The notes under the pieces: generated by a model
Told to the model about the DNA's origin: nothing
The model's database searches: none
What the model saw: only the letters and a program-made list of their open reading frames with translations
Shown here: positions 56,993-64,000 of the stretch, piece after piece
How positions within the stretch are numbered: the first letter of the stretch is position 1
Layout: every line of letters starts with the position of its first letter
NCBI GenBank assembly: GCA_019359235.1
Contig: JAHHHT010000005.1
Coordinates: 248,001-312,000, forward strand
DNA: 64,000 nucleotides
Source: Oscillatoria princeps RMCB-10
GTDB lineage: Bacteria > Cyanobacteriota > Cyanobacteriia > Cyanobacteriales > Oscillatoriaceae
Reading direction: 5' to 3'
Position numbers and translations under genes: made by a program

Positions 56993-57635
56993 GGCCGGCG
57001 CGACCGCCTCCCTGCAGTAGCGGTGGGGTGTGTTCGCCCTTTTTGGCTCTGTCAATTGGGTGTTTCTGCGCCAAGTTTTTCGGACGGACTTGGCACAATT
57101 TCTGATGCTCTTTTTTGGAGCGGAGTTTCATATTGTTTTAACAAAATTTTGGCGGATTTTTTGTAAAACCTCTTGACGGTGCCGGCGGGGTGTGTTACTT
57201 TATAAAGGTTGGAGGCGACAGCGAGTTCCGGGTGACGGAGCGTTAGCGTAGCGGCTCCGTTAGGAGCAGCGGCGCTGCCAAGCCGGCACACTTCTTCTTA
57301 GAGGTGCTACCAGCAAGGAAGGAGTCGAGAAATGTCTGGCGTTCCCATCCCTTGGCTATTACGTGAGGGTAATTTAGCCGGTTGGAGAGGCTGGGCGTGA
57401 CAAAGACTCTATACCTTCTAGAAGTTGGAGGCAAAAGCGAGTTCCGGGTGCTGGAAGTTATCCTTACTGTGGGGTATGGGAGCATTGTTACGGGCTGCCA
57501 ACTGTGAGGGAAGCAGTGGATATGACCGGGTTAATGCCATCCGGGTCATAACCGAGACATATCCCTAGATGGCAGGTGTTATCTTGCAATAAAATTGCAG
57601 CAATCAAATCAATAGTTTTGAGTTGGGAGGGAAAA
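56993..57635. other. 643-base gap with duplicated 31-base motif and hairpins
   Basis: No protein gene. The words TTGGAGGCGACAGCGAGTTC (57209 on) and TTGGAGGCAAAAGCGAGTTC (57425 on) begin two copies of an about 31-base motif, both continuing CGGGTG. CGGAGC-GTTAGCGTAGCGG-CTCCG is a dispersed palindrome at about 57236-57260. A TATAAA occurs just before the first copy. A hairpin lies at 57518-57564. It may be a structured leader for the ThDP-enzyme gene. Confidence 0.6.
57518..57564 (+). promoter_or_regulatory. Stem-loop in the leader of the ThDP-enzyme gene
   Basis: GGATATG/CATATCC outer arms (57518-57524, 57558-57564) enclose ATGACC/GGTCAT (522-527, 544-549). Compact nested helix ending 71 bases before the start codon. 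It does not match the TPP riboswitch words, so TPP control is not claimed. Confidence 0.4.
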
Positions 57636-59483
57636 ATGGGAAAAGAATTTGAAGAGCGCGACGATCCAATTTCTGTGCCGCCCTACATCGAGGCAACAGA
57701 AGATCCGATATCCGCAGCACAAGCAGAAAAAATTTCAACTGCACGAGCTGAAGAAAAACCCAGCATCGAGACAGCTGAACGTCCGATTTACGTGGCGCAA
57801 GCTGTGGTGAAAATACTGAATAAATTAAAAGTCACTCGCGCTTTTGGGATTTCTGGAGGAGCGATCGCGCCATTTTGCCACGCTCTGGCTAATAGTGAGC
57901 TGGAAATGCTGCATTTCCGTCACGAATCGGGAGCGACTTTTGCGGCTTGCGAAGCTTCTTTGGCTAATAACCAACCCGTGGCAGTATTTGTGACGACAGG
58001 ACCAGGGATTACCAACGCGCTGACGGGACTGTTTGCAGGGCGATGGGAAGGGGCGAAAGTGATTTTTATTTCGGCATCTACTTCCCTGGAACAGCGGGGC
58101 AAATTAGCTTTTCAGGAAACTAGCCCTTACACGATGCCTGCGGATTTGTTTACCCCGGGAACGCTGTTTGATTATGCCACGACTCTGGAAACTCCAGAAC
58201 AACTCCCAGAAATTGCCCGACGCTTGGCTGCGGGATTAAAACGCTCGGAGGGCTTTATGGCTCATGTCAGTTTGCCGACGGGGGTGCAAACTCGTTTGCT
58301 GGAAAAACCCTTGTCTTTTATTGGGGCGAAGGTGAAATTGCCGGTTGCTTCTGGGAAAACTATTAAGGAATGTGGCGAACTGCTATTTAAAACGCCAGAG
58401 GGAGAAGACCAGAAAGCATCTTTTGCTATTTTGGTTGGGTTTGGGGCGCGGCACGCTGTCAAGCAGATTCGCAAACTAGCGGAAGCGACGGGGGCAGCGG
58501 TAATGTGTTCGCCCCGTGCTAAAGGGATTTTTCCGGAAAACCACCCGCAATTTGTGGGAGTGACGGGTTTCGGCGGGCATCAATCGGTGTTCGAGTATCT
58601 GAAAAAGTTCGATCCCCAGCGGGTGCTGGTATTGGGAGCGTCTTTGGGCGAGTTTACTTCGTTTTGGAATCCGGGTCTGATTAATTATCGCCGGTTTATC
58701 CAGGTGGATTCCAATCGGGAGGTTCTCGGTGTCACCTATCCCTCGGACAAGGTTTTGTGCGTGGAGTCGGAAATCCGCCCGTTTGTGAAAAAACTGTACC
58801 GGGAATATCAGAATAAATATCGGGGTTCGCAGTCTTCCTTGCCCCCCCTGCCCCACCCAACACCCCTATCGGTAGAGTATCGCTCTGATGCGCCGGTGCA
58901 ACCAGAAGTTTTGATGGATGCGATTCAACGAATCGTTATCGACAAGCATGATTTGCTGGTGATGGCAGAACCGGGGAATTCCTTTGCTTGGACGATTCAC
59001 TGTCTGCGGTTTGCCAAACCGAATTATCGGGTTAGCGTGGGATTTGGTTCTCTGGGTCATTTTGTCACGGGAGTTATTGGTGCCAGTCTGGCACGGCAAC
59101 AGAAAGCGGTGGTAATTGCCGGGGATGGCGCGATGCTGATGAATGGTTTGGAAATCAGCACGGCGGTGAAATATGAGATTCCGGCGATTTGGATTGTCCT
59201 CAATGACGGTCGCTACAATATGTGCGAGCAGGGGATGGCGCTTCAGAAATTTAAAAATGTAGATGTTCGCATTCCCGAAGCGGATTTTGTGATGATAGCG
59301 CAAGCTCTAGGAGCTGAGGGCATTTGCGTTGAAAAAGATACCGATTTGGAGGCAGCGTTGGAGCGAGCCGTGGCATCAACTAAGCCGTTTGTCCTGGATG
59401 TGAGGATTGACCCGAATGTAGTGGCTCCGATCGGCAGTCGGGTTAAGAGTTTGATGGCGCAAACTCCGGGTGGGTGTCAGTAA
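57636..59483 (+). CDS. ThDP-dependent acetolactate-synthase-like enzyme (ScyA-like layout)
   Basis: 615 residues. A charged 45-50 residue N-terminal extension precedes the PYR domain (catalytic Glu97 in HFRHESGATFAA; VFVTTGPGITNALTG), a central domain, and the PP domain with the ThDP/Mg motif GDGAMLMNGLE...NDG (GDG 496-498, Asn523). The cofactor machinery is intact, so it should decarboxylate a 2-oxo acid and ligate the carbanion to an acceptor. Acetolactate synthase is one possibility. The neighbourhood (aromatic supply, KAS III-like, SDR) and absence of an ilvN regulatory subunit point to an acyloin- or C-C-forming enzyme like ScyA of scytonemin synthesis. The ATG follows GGGAGGG. Confidence 0.88.
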   Translation: MGKEFEERDDPISVPPYIEATEDPISAAQAEKISTARAEEKPSIETAERPIYVAQAVVKILNKLKVTRAFGISGGAIAPFCHALANSELEMLHFRHESGATFAACEASLANNQPVAVFVTTGPGITNALTGLFAGRWEGAKVIFISASTSLEQRGKLAFQETSPYTMPADLFTPGTLFDYATTLETPEQLPEIARRLAAGLKRSEGFMAHVSLPTGVQTRLLEKPLSFIGAKVKLPVASGKTIKECGELLFKTPEGEDQKASFAILVGFGARHAVKQIRKLAEATGAAVMCSPRAKGIFPENHPQFVGVTGFGGHQSVFEYLKKFDPQRVLVLGASLGEFTSFWNPGLINYRRFIQVDSNREVLGVTYPSDKVLCVESEIRPFVKKLYREYQNKYRGSQSSLPPLPHPTPLSVEYRSDAPVQPEVLMDAIQRIVIDKHDLLVMAEPGNSFAWTIHCLRFAKPNYRVSVGFGSLGHFVTGVIGASLARQQKAVVIAGDGAMLMNGLEISTAVKYEIPAIWIVLNDGRYNMCEQGMALQKFKNVDVRIPEADFVMIAQALGAEGICVEKDTDLEAALERAVASTKPFVLDVRIDPNVVAPIGSRVKSLMAQTPGGCQ

Positions 59484-59489
59484 GTTTTT

Positions 59490-59523
59490 TGTCAGGGCAA
59501 TTCCTTCTGGAGTTGTCCTGACA
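59490..59523 (+). terminator. Hairpin between the ThDP-enzyme and KAS III-like genes
   Basis: TGTCAGGGCAATTCC-ttct-GGAGTTGTCCTGACA, about 15 base pairs with two G-T pairs, 7 bases after the stop. A T6 run occurs about 17 bases later, so it may be a partial terminator or an mRNA-stabilising element. Confidence 0.6.
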
Positions 59524-59573
59524 CAACAAGAGTTTGATTTTTTGTTCTACACCGATTCAAGAGGTATGTTGCG

Positions 59574-60686
59574 ATGAAACCAGTTGGTATTCGCTCTTTG
59601 GCAGTGAGTTTTCCCAGCGTTGTCCGTACAAACGATTATTGGCGGGAGAAGTATCCGGAGTTGGTGGCTAACGCCGAAGCAAATAGTTTGGCCAAGGTTT
59701 TTACTGCTCTGAAAGATGATATTTGGGGAGAAGAGATGAAACCCTATCTATCCGATCCTTTCCGAGGAGTTACCGTGCGGCGAGTTCTTGGAACGGGCGA
59801 ATCTTCGCTGACTCTAGAATATCGTGCGGCTATAGATGCGATTGAGGCTGCCCAACTTTCTGTCAATGATATAGATTTAATGCTGGTCACTTCGCTATTT
59901 CCACAAGAAATTCAACCCGGTAATGCAGCAATTCTGGCCGGACAATTGGGGTTGCAAGGCCCCGCTTGGAATGTTGAGTCCACTTGTTCGAGTGCTACAG
60001 TTTCTCTCCAAACCGCCTGGGCGTTAGTACAAGCAGAACAATATCGTAACGTATTGGTTGTTATCTCAACAACCTATTCTCGCTTTGCCCGAGAAACTGA
60101 TACGCTTTCCTGGTTCCTTGGAGATGGCGCTGGCGCTTTTGTGGTGAGCAAACTCAAAGAAAATCAAGGCATTATCAGCACCAAAATCGTAAACACTGCT
60201 GAAACCTGCGGGACTTTTTATACAGAGTTAGCTCTAGATGAAGAGGACAAGCCGATCGTGGTCATGCTTGGCAGCCCAAAAGCAAGCAAGATGTTTCACG
60301 ATACCACAGTGAAATTAATTCGGACATGCTGTCAAGAAGCGGTGGCGGCTGCTGGTTTGACCCTGGAGCAAATTGACTTTTTTGCGTTTAATACCCCTAC
60401 GGCGTGGTATGCAAATGTTTGCACGCGAGCTTTGGGTGTCGATCCATCTCGCACGATTAATCTCAGCTCTGAATATGCCAATATTGGGCCAGTACTGCCT
60501 ATTACTAATTTGTACCATGCTACAGCTGCAGGCAAAATTCACGAAAATGACTTAGTTCTGGTCTATACAATCGGTTCGGTATCTAATGCCGGTGCAACCG
60601 TCATGCGCTGGGGCGATGTAGCATTAGGTCCGATGCCTGTTTCATCCGAAAGATTAATTAAGTTTCCTGTAACAGCAGGTATCTAG
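59574..60686 (+). CDS. KAS III-like (3-oxoacyl-ACP synthase III family) enzyme lacking the usual His
   Basis: 370 residues with the thiolase fold of FabH-type enzymes. The acyl-accepting Cys is Cys138 in VESTCSSATVSLQTAW; LGDGAGAFVV is present. Where FabH has PHQAN, this protein reads AFNTPTAWYAN (271-281), placing Asn273 at the His position; the later conserved Asn block reads EYANIGP. Decarboxylative Claisen condensation of malonyl-ACP is therefore doubtful, and acyl transfer or a non-decarboxylative reaction with a ThDP-made partner is plausible. It could also be an HMG-CoA-synthase-like relative. Good Shine-Dalgarno (GAGGT). More AT-rich than the PAL genes. Confidence 0.85.
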   Translation: MKPVGIRSLAVSFPSVVRTNDYWREKYPELVANAEANSLAKVFTALKDDIWGEEMKPYLSDPFRGVTVRRVLGTGESSLTLEYRAAIDAIEAAQLSVNDIDLMLVTSLFPQEIQPGNAAILAGQLGLQGPAWNVESTCSSATVSLQTAWALVQAEQYRNVLVVISTTYSRFARETDTLSWFLGDGAGAFVVSKLKENQGIISTKIVNTAETCGTFYTELALDEEDKPIVVMLGSPKASKMFHDTTVKLIRTCCQEAVAAAGLTLEQIDFFAFNTPTAWYANVCTRALGVDPSRTINLSSEYANIGPVLPITNLYHATAAGKIHENDLVLVYTIGSVSNAGATVMRWGDVALGPMPVSSERLIKFPVTAGI

Positions 60687-60695
60687 GCGGATTGT

Positions 60696-60735
60696 AGAGC
60701 GAAGTATTCACTATGTGAATATTTCGCTCTTTATG
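60696..60735 (+). terminator. Strong terminator after the KAS III-like gene
   Basis: AGAGCGAAGTATTCAC-tat-GTGAATATTTCGCTCT, 16 base pairs with one G-T pair, followed by TTTAT. It lies between the KAS III-like and SDR genes, so the SDR may depend on read-through or its own promoter. Confidence 0.8.
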
Positions 60736-60806
60736 AGTAGGCCAATTTTAAGTTGGGCTGCTTGTGATTTCAAGTTTACAGCTATTGGGCAAAAAGGAGG
60801 AGATGA

Positions 60807-61562
60807 ATGTTGGGTTCACGCGAGTTTGAGGGAAAAGTTGCGCTAGTTACGGGAGCGACATCTGGGATTGGTAAAGCAACAGCACTGGCATTTGCTCAAT
60901 CGGGAGCTCTAGTTGTGGTTGCAGGACGTCGGCTGATTGAAGGGCAACAAACCGTCCACGAGATTTCCGAGCGAGGCGGTGAAGCCATGTTCATCAAGAC
61001 TGATGTATCAAAAGCTACTGAAGTGGAAGATTTGGTTGATAAAACGGTGGAAATATACGGTCGTCTTGATTTTGCTTGCAATAGTGCAGGTGTCGGAATT
61101 ATGGGTGCGCTCACCGAATGCTCAGAAACAGATTGGGACTATGTGATAAATGTTAATCTGAAAGGAATTTGGCTTTCTCTTAAACATGAAATTCCCGTAA
61201 TGATGAGACAAAAAAATGGAGTCATTGTTAATATTGCCTCGGTTGCCGGAATTGTTGGAGGTCCTGGTTTTTCTGTTTACGGAGCAACTAAAGCGGGCAT
61301 CATTAGTTTAACCAAAACTGCAGCTATGGAGTGTGCTAAATCAGGGATTCGTATAAATGTCATTAGTCCTGGTCCAATCAAGACTGAGATGTTAGATACA
61401 GTTCCTTCAACTCAGCTTGATTTAATGCTGTCTGCACATCCTACAGGAAAAATTGGAAAACCAGAGGAAGTGGCTCAAGCAGCACTTTGGCTATGCTCAA
61501 ATACTGCTGCCTCTATCACTGGACATAACCTAATTATCAATGGTGGATATGCCGCTCAATAA
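60807..61562 (+). CDS. Classical short-chain dehydrogenase/reductase (SDR)
   Basis: 251 residues, Rossmann fold. The cofactor motif TGATSGIG (15-22) is followed by AGRR (39-42), where the two arginines suggest NADP(H). Catalytic Ser145 (NIASVAG), Tyr158 and Lys162 (SVYGATKAG) are intact, and PGPIKTEM and the C-terminal INGGYAAQ fit FabG-like reductases. It would reduce a keto group, plausibly of the product of the ThDP/KAS III pair. Strong AGGAGG Shine-Dalgarno. Separated from the upstream gene by a terminator hairpin and convergent with the next gene, with 8 bases between stops. Confidence 0.93.
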   Translation: MLGSREFEGKVALVTGATSGIGKATALAFAQSGALVVVAGRRLIEGQQTVHEISERGGEAMFIKTDVSKATEVEDLVDKTVEIYGRLDFACNSAGVGIMGALTECSETDWDYVINVNLKGIWLSLKHEIPVMMRQKNGVIVNIASVAGIVGGPGFSVYGATKAGIISLTKTAAMECAKSGIRINVISPGPIKTEMLDTVPSTQLDLMLSAHPTGKIGKPEEVAQAALWLCSNTAASITGHNLIINGGYAAQ

Positions 61563-61570
61563 TACCGTCT

Positions 61571-64000
61571 TCAGTTGAAGAGCGACAAATCCTGACATTG
61601 GGGGGGTCGATACCAGGGAGCGCGGTAAGGCACGGCACTCACCAACTCAACCTGACCCCCCTGATTCACCACCCAGCCCGTCGCCTCCACTAGAGGAGAT
61701 GGGGAAGGGTGGGAAGGGTGGGAAGATGGGGAAGGGTGGGAAGATGGGGGAACCGCTGCAGATGTCGGCACCTCTCTCGTCCGCAACTTGTGCCACACCA
61801 CAGAACCGGGCAACACTTCGGTGGGGTTGGGGACAATTCCCCCCCGTCCGGTGATGGTTAAGCCACTACCTCCCCCAGGGGTGCAACCGGTTGCCACCAG
61901 TTGGCCGAGGTCAATCAAGTTTGACGGCAATTGCAGTAACCCGTTACTGGGTTCCACGTCGGGAGTGCTGATGCTGACATTGCCGGAAAGCCCAAACTCA
62001 GAAGACGCAGTAATATCGCTCAGGGGTGTTTGTTGAGGGCGAAACTCGGTGCCAAAAATCCCCTCAGTGGCAATCGCAATATTGCCGCCATTGCCTTCAA
62101 AGGCATTGGCAGTAATGTCGCTATTTTCTAGTGCCACGATGTTCTTGGCATTGATGTTGATATTACCCCCATTCCCCGTACCCCCAGCTTCGGTGGAGAT
62201 TTGACTGTTGCGGCGCAACTGGAGAAAGTCTGTAGTGATGGCAATGTTGCCTCCTTCGCCAGAAGCCGTCCTCGCAGTAATGCCGCCTTCCGTATCGAGC
62301 AAGAGAATTGAACCGGCATTAAGCTGGAGATTGCCCGCCAGCCCCGTTCCTTCATTCCCGACGCTGACTCTGCCTCCATCTGAAATAATCAATCGGGGAG
62401 TGTTAATTATCACACTACCAGAGTCACCAGAGGGGCGATCAGGTAGTCTAAAAAGCTGCCGGAAGGCTGGCGTCTGAATTAGGGCAGCCGATTCTATTCC
62501 AGAGGGAAGTCCTCCCTCCTGTCTTCCGCCGCTAATTTCTACAGAGTCAGAGGCGTTGACAATTAGATTTCCGGCTAAACCACTAGCCAAGGTTGTAGTG
62601 TTTATAACTCCCCCATCTCTAAGAGCCAATCTAGATGTGTTAATAGTTATACTGCCTGCTTTCCCTTCAGTAAAACTTGAACTGCCTATAGCAGCTGGTA
62701 CTGTAACTTTTGGAATAACTCCTGCCACAGTTACAGATTGAGATGCATTGATAAGTATATTTCCAGCATTTCCACTGCCAGCAGCACTAACTGCTGCTAT
62801 ACTTCCTCCATCTACCAGAGTTAAAGTTTGAGTTACAATTGTGGTGTTTCCTACATCTCCGGTTCCATTACCGGAAGCACCAATAACACTAAAAATACTC
62901 GGATTTAATCTGGCAAAACCAAGAACTTCCACTAATTCATAAGATTGAACGGATACATTGGCAGTGGAGCTACTGCCGAAAGTTCTAGCCCATATTGATG
63001 CCCCATCAGATGTAACTAATCTTTTTGTATAAATTTCAATTTTCCCCCCCGCTCCTGTCGCGATTGCCTCATCCATTAAGCTGCTGGGAAATCTCCCGTC
63101 TGAGTTCGTTCCCCTCACTTCCAATAACTCAGCAGCATTAACGGTAATCTTTCCCGATCGCTCTGAACCCTCATTTTGAATTAAACCTGTAGAACCTTCT
63201 GTCAATCTCACATTCCGCCCCACCATCTGAATCGAACCCATCCCCAAGCCGCTGCTATCCACTGCTGCTTGCTGTGATAAATTAATATCCCGAAAACTTT
63301 GCACCCCTTCATAACCGAAATTCCACCCCAATTCAGTCGGCGTCACAGTCACTTCACCGCCACTAGCACTCCCTAACTCTATATGTCCTTCTGGTGCCCT
63401 CACCACCCCCCCCACCAGATTCACATCGCCCCCCACCAACGCCAAAGTCTTTCCCGACGCCACCTCCAAACCCTCATTAGCGGCACTACGGTCGATTGGA
63501 TTAAAGACTACATTTTCCACCGTAAACCCATGCCCGTTCCCCTCAACCCTAATCTCCCCCGGATTCGCCCCCAACTGCAACCCCATCGGCACGTTTACCG
63601 TCAGCAGCGGCGGCGCTTGGGGATTTGACGCACTAAAAAAGCTGCCATCTGACAGCTTAATACTACTCGCACTACTTCCCAAAAACGACCCCCCTATATT
63701 CAACCTAGCATTCCGCCCGAACACCAGACCATTGGGATTAATTAACAATAAATTTGCCGCCCCATTCGCCCGAATCAATCCATCTATATTCGAGACATTC
63801 TTCCCCGTCACGCGAGTGAGGATATTTTGGATGTCAGCGGCGTTATTAAAAAAAGCTGACCCGCCGGTAGGCACCGAAAACTCGGCAAACGAGTGAAACA
63901 AACTCCCCCCCGCTCTCGTCCCCCCATTGATAGTGTAGCGGCTGCCATTGGGTGTTACAGTGGAGTTATTGGGCAGAGTCTTGTCAGGCACGATTTGCGC
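61571..64000 (-). CDS. Filamentous haemagglutinin-type (TPS) exoprotein, N terminus outside the window
   Basis: Open from the stop at 61571 to the right edge, about 809 residues; the visible start reads AQIVPDKTLPNNSTVTPNGS, the first residues after a missing signal peptide. TPS domain: GGSLFHSFAEFSVP, NVSNIDGLIRANGAANLLLI, NPNGLVFGRNARLNIGG. A beta-helical passenger rich in GNIxI repeats (GNININAKNI, GGNIAIATEGIF) follows, then a Ser/His/Pro linker made of microrepeats and a C-terminal PYRAPWYRPPQCQDLSLFN. No CHAT or TPR domain, unlike the 16-25 kb proteins. Likely a surface adhesin-like protein exported by a TpsB pore. Confidence 0.92.
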   Translation of the reverse strand, partial: AQIVPDKTLPNNSTVTPNGSRYTINGGTRAGGSLFHSFAEFSVPTGGSAFFNNAADIQNILTRVTGKNVSNIDGLIRANGAANLLLINPNGLVFGRNARLNIGGSFLGSSASSIKLSDGSFFSASNPQAPPLLTVNVPMGLQLGANPGEIRVEGNGHGFTVENVVFNPIDRSAANEGLEVASGKTLALVGGDVNLVGGVVRAPEGHIELGSASGGEVTVTPTELGWNFGYEGVQSFRDINLSQQAAVDSSGLGMGSIQMVGRNVRLTEGSTGLIQNEGSERSGKITVNAAELLEVRGTNSDGRFPSSLMDEAIATGAGGKIEIYTKRLVTSDGASIWARTFGSSSTANVSVQSYELVEVLGFARLNPSIFSVIGASGNGTGDVGNTTIVTQTLTLVDGGSIAAVSAAGSGNAGNILINASQSVTVAGVIPKVTVPAAIGSSSFTEGKAGSITINTSRLALRDGGVINTTTLASGLAGNLIVNASDSVEISGGRQEGGLPSGIESAALIQTPAFRQLFRLPDRPSGDSGSVIINTPRLIISDGGRVSVGNEGTGLAGNLQLNAGSILLLDTEGGITARTASGEGGNIAITTDFLQLRRNSQISTEAGGTGNGGNININAKNIVALENSDITANAFEGNGGNIAIATEGIFGTEFRPQQTPLSDITASSEFGLSGNVSISTPDVEPSNGLLQLPSNLIDLGQLVATGCTPGGGSGLTITGRGGIVPNPTEVLPGSVVWHKLRTREVPTSAAVPPSSHPSPSSHPSHPSPSPLVEATGWVVNQGGQVELVSAVPYRAPWYRPPQCQDLSLFN
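61698..61750. repeat. GGGAAGGGT/GGGAAGATG microsatellite in the haemagglutinin gene
   Basis: Alternating 9-base GGGAAGGGT and GGGAAGATG-type units encode a Ser-His-Pro-rich segment (SSHPSPSSHPSHPSPSP) in the C-terminal linker. Unit length is a multiple of three, so copy-number changes would keep the frame. Confidence 0.85.

Noticed and set aside
57209-57564. TPP riboswitch before the ThDP-enzyme gene
   Set aside because: The conserved CTGAGA and ACCTGATCTGGATAATGCC words are absent; ThDP-using enzymes are not typical targets.
63383-63991. A GTG at 63991 as the start of the last haemagglutinin gene
   Set aside because: The frame stays open to the window edge with a typical AQIVPD post-signal sequence; the true start is outside.
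1-64000. tRNA or rRNA genes
   Set aside because: No cloverleaf with a GGTTCAAATCC-type arm and no rRNA signature was found by eye in the gaps; a tRNAscan run would settle it.

Overview
The window looks like chromosomal DNA of a filamentous cyanobacterium, most likely a Microcoleus/Oscillatoria/Kamptonema-like member of the Oscillatoriales. The evidence is a photosystem II psbO gene, a cyanobacterial group 3 sigma factor, an FHA-fused class A penicillin-binding protein, DUF4327, DUF928 and CHASE2 kinase families, and a very high load of short dispersed palindromes (for example AGAAACC-CGGTTTCT arms and GCCGGT/ACCGGC words). The genus is an inference. No rRNA, tRNA, CRISPR array or intact insertion sequence was recognised.

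Layout. 0-3.1 kb, minus strand: phosphate transporter genes pstC-pstA-pstB (pstB runs off the left edge) behind a two-repeat Pho box. 3.6-5.5 kb: bioB-bioY. 5.9-9.4 kb: lspA and an FHA/class A PBP. 9.9-15.6 kb: small housekeeping genes, including a CapA-like protein, a phosphoribosyltransferase and an archease/RtcB RNA-repair pair. 16.2-25.3 kb, minus strand: two tandem paralogues that fuse a two-partner-secretion (filamentous haemagglutinin) domain to TPR repeats and a CHAT caspase-like peptidase. 25.7-32.9 kb: a membrane GTPase, endonuclease III, a SigF-like sigma factor, PsbO and a DUF3352 protein. 33.5-43.6 kb: cofH, then an envelope-polysaccharide-type group (acyltransferase, two GT39-like enzymes, a GT2-GtrA fusion, an SGNH-like protein). 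43.6-51.7 kb, minus strand: secreted TPR-CHAT protein, DUF928, CHASE2 hybrid kinase and response-regulator/kinase. 61.6-64 kb: a third haemagglutinin-type protein that runs off the right edge.

The most notable part is 52.5-61.6 kb, all on the plus strand: phenylalanine ammonia-lyase, an overlapping 4-coumarate:CoA-ligase-like enzyme, DAHP synthase, a ThDP-dependent acetolactate-synthase-like enzyme, a KAS III-like enzyme without the usual catalytic histidine, and a short-chain dehydrogenase. Read together they suggest a specialised pathway: DAHP synthase raises aromatic precursor supply, PAL makes trans-cinnamate, the ligase makes cinnamoyl-CoA, and the ThDP/KAS III/SDR trio extends and reduces an acyl or acyloin unit. 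The product is unknown. The first three genes are GC-rich like the neighbourhood and the last three are visibly more AT-rich, with long gaps and strong hairpins between them, so the cluster may be a composite of two modules.

Intergenic space is dominated by dispersed palindromes, MITE-like elements with inverted ends, and short tandem arrays. A GC-rich, strongly folding region ending in an intrinsic terminator lies upstream of the PAL gene and may encode an unannotated RNA.
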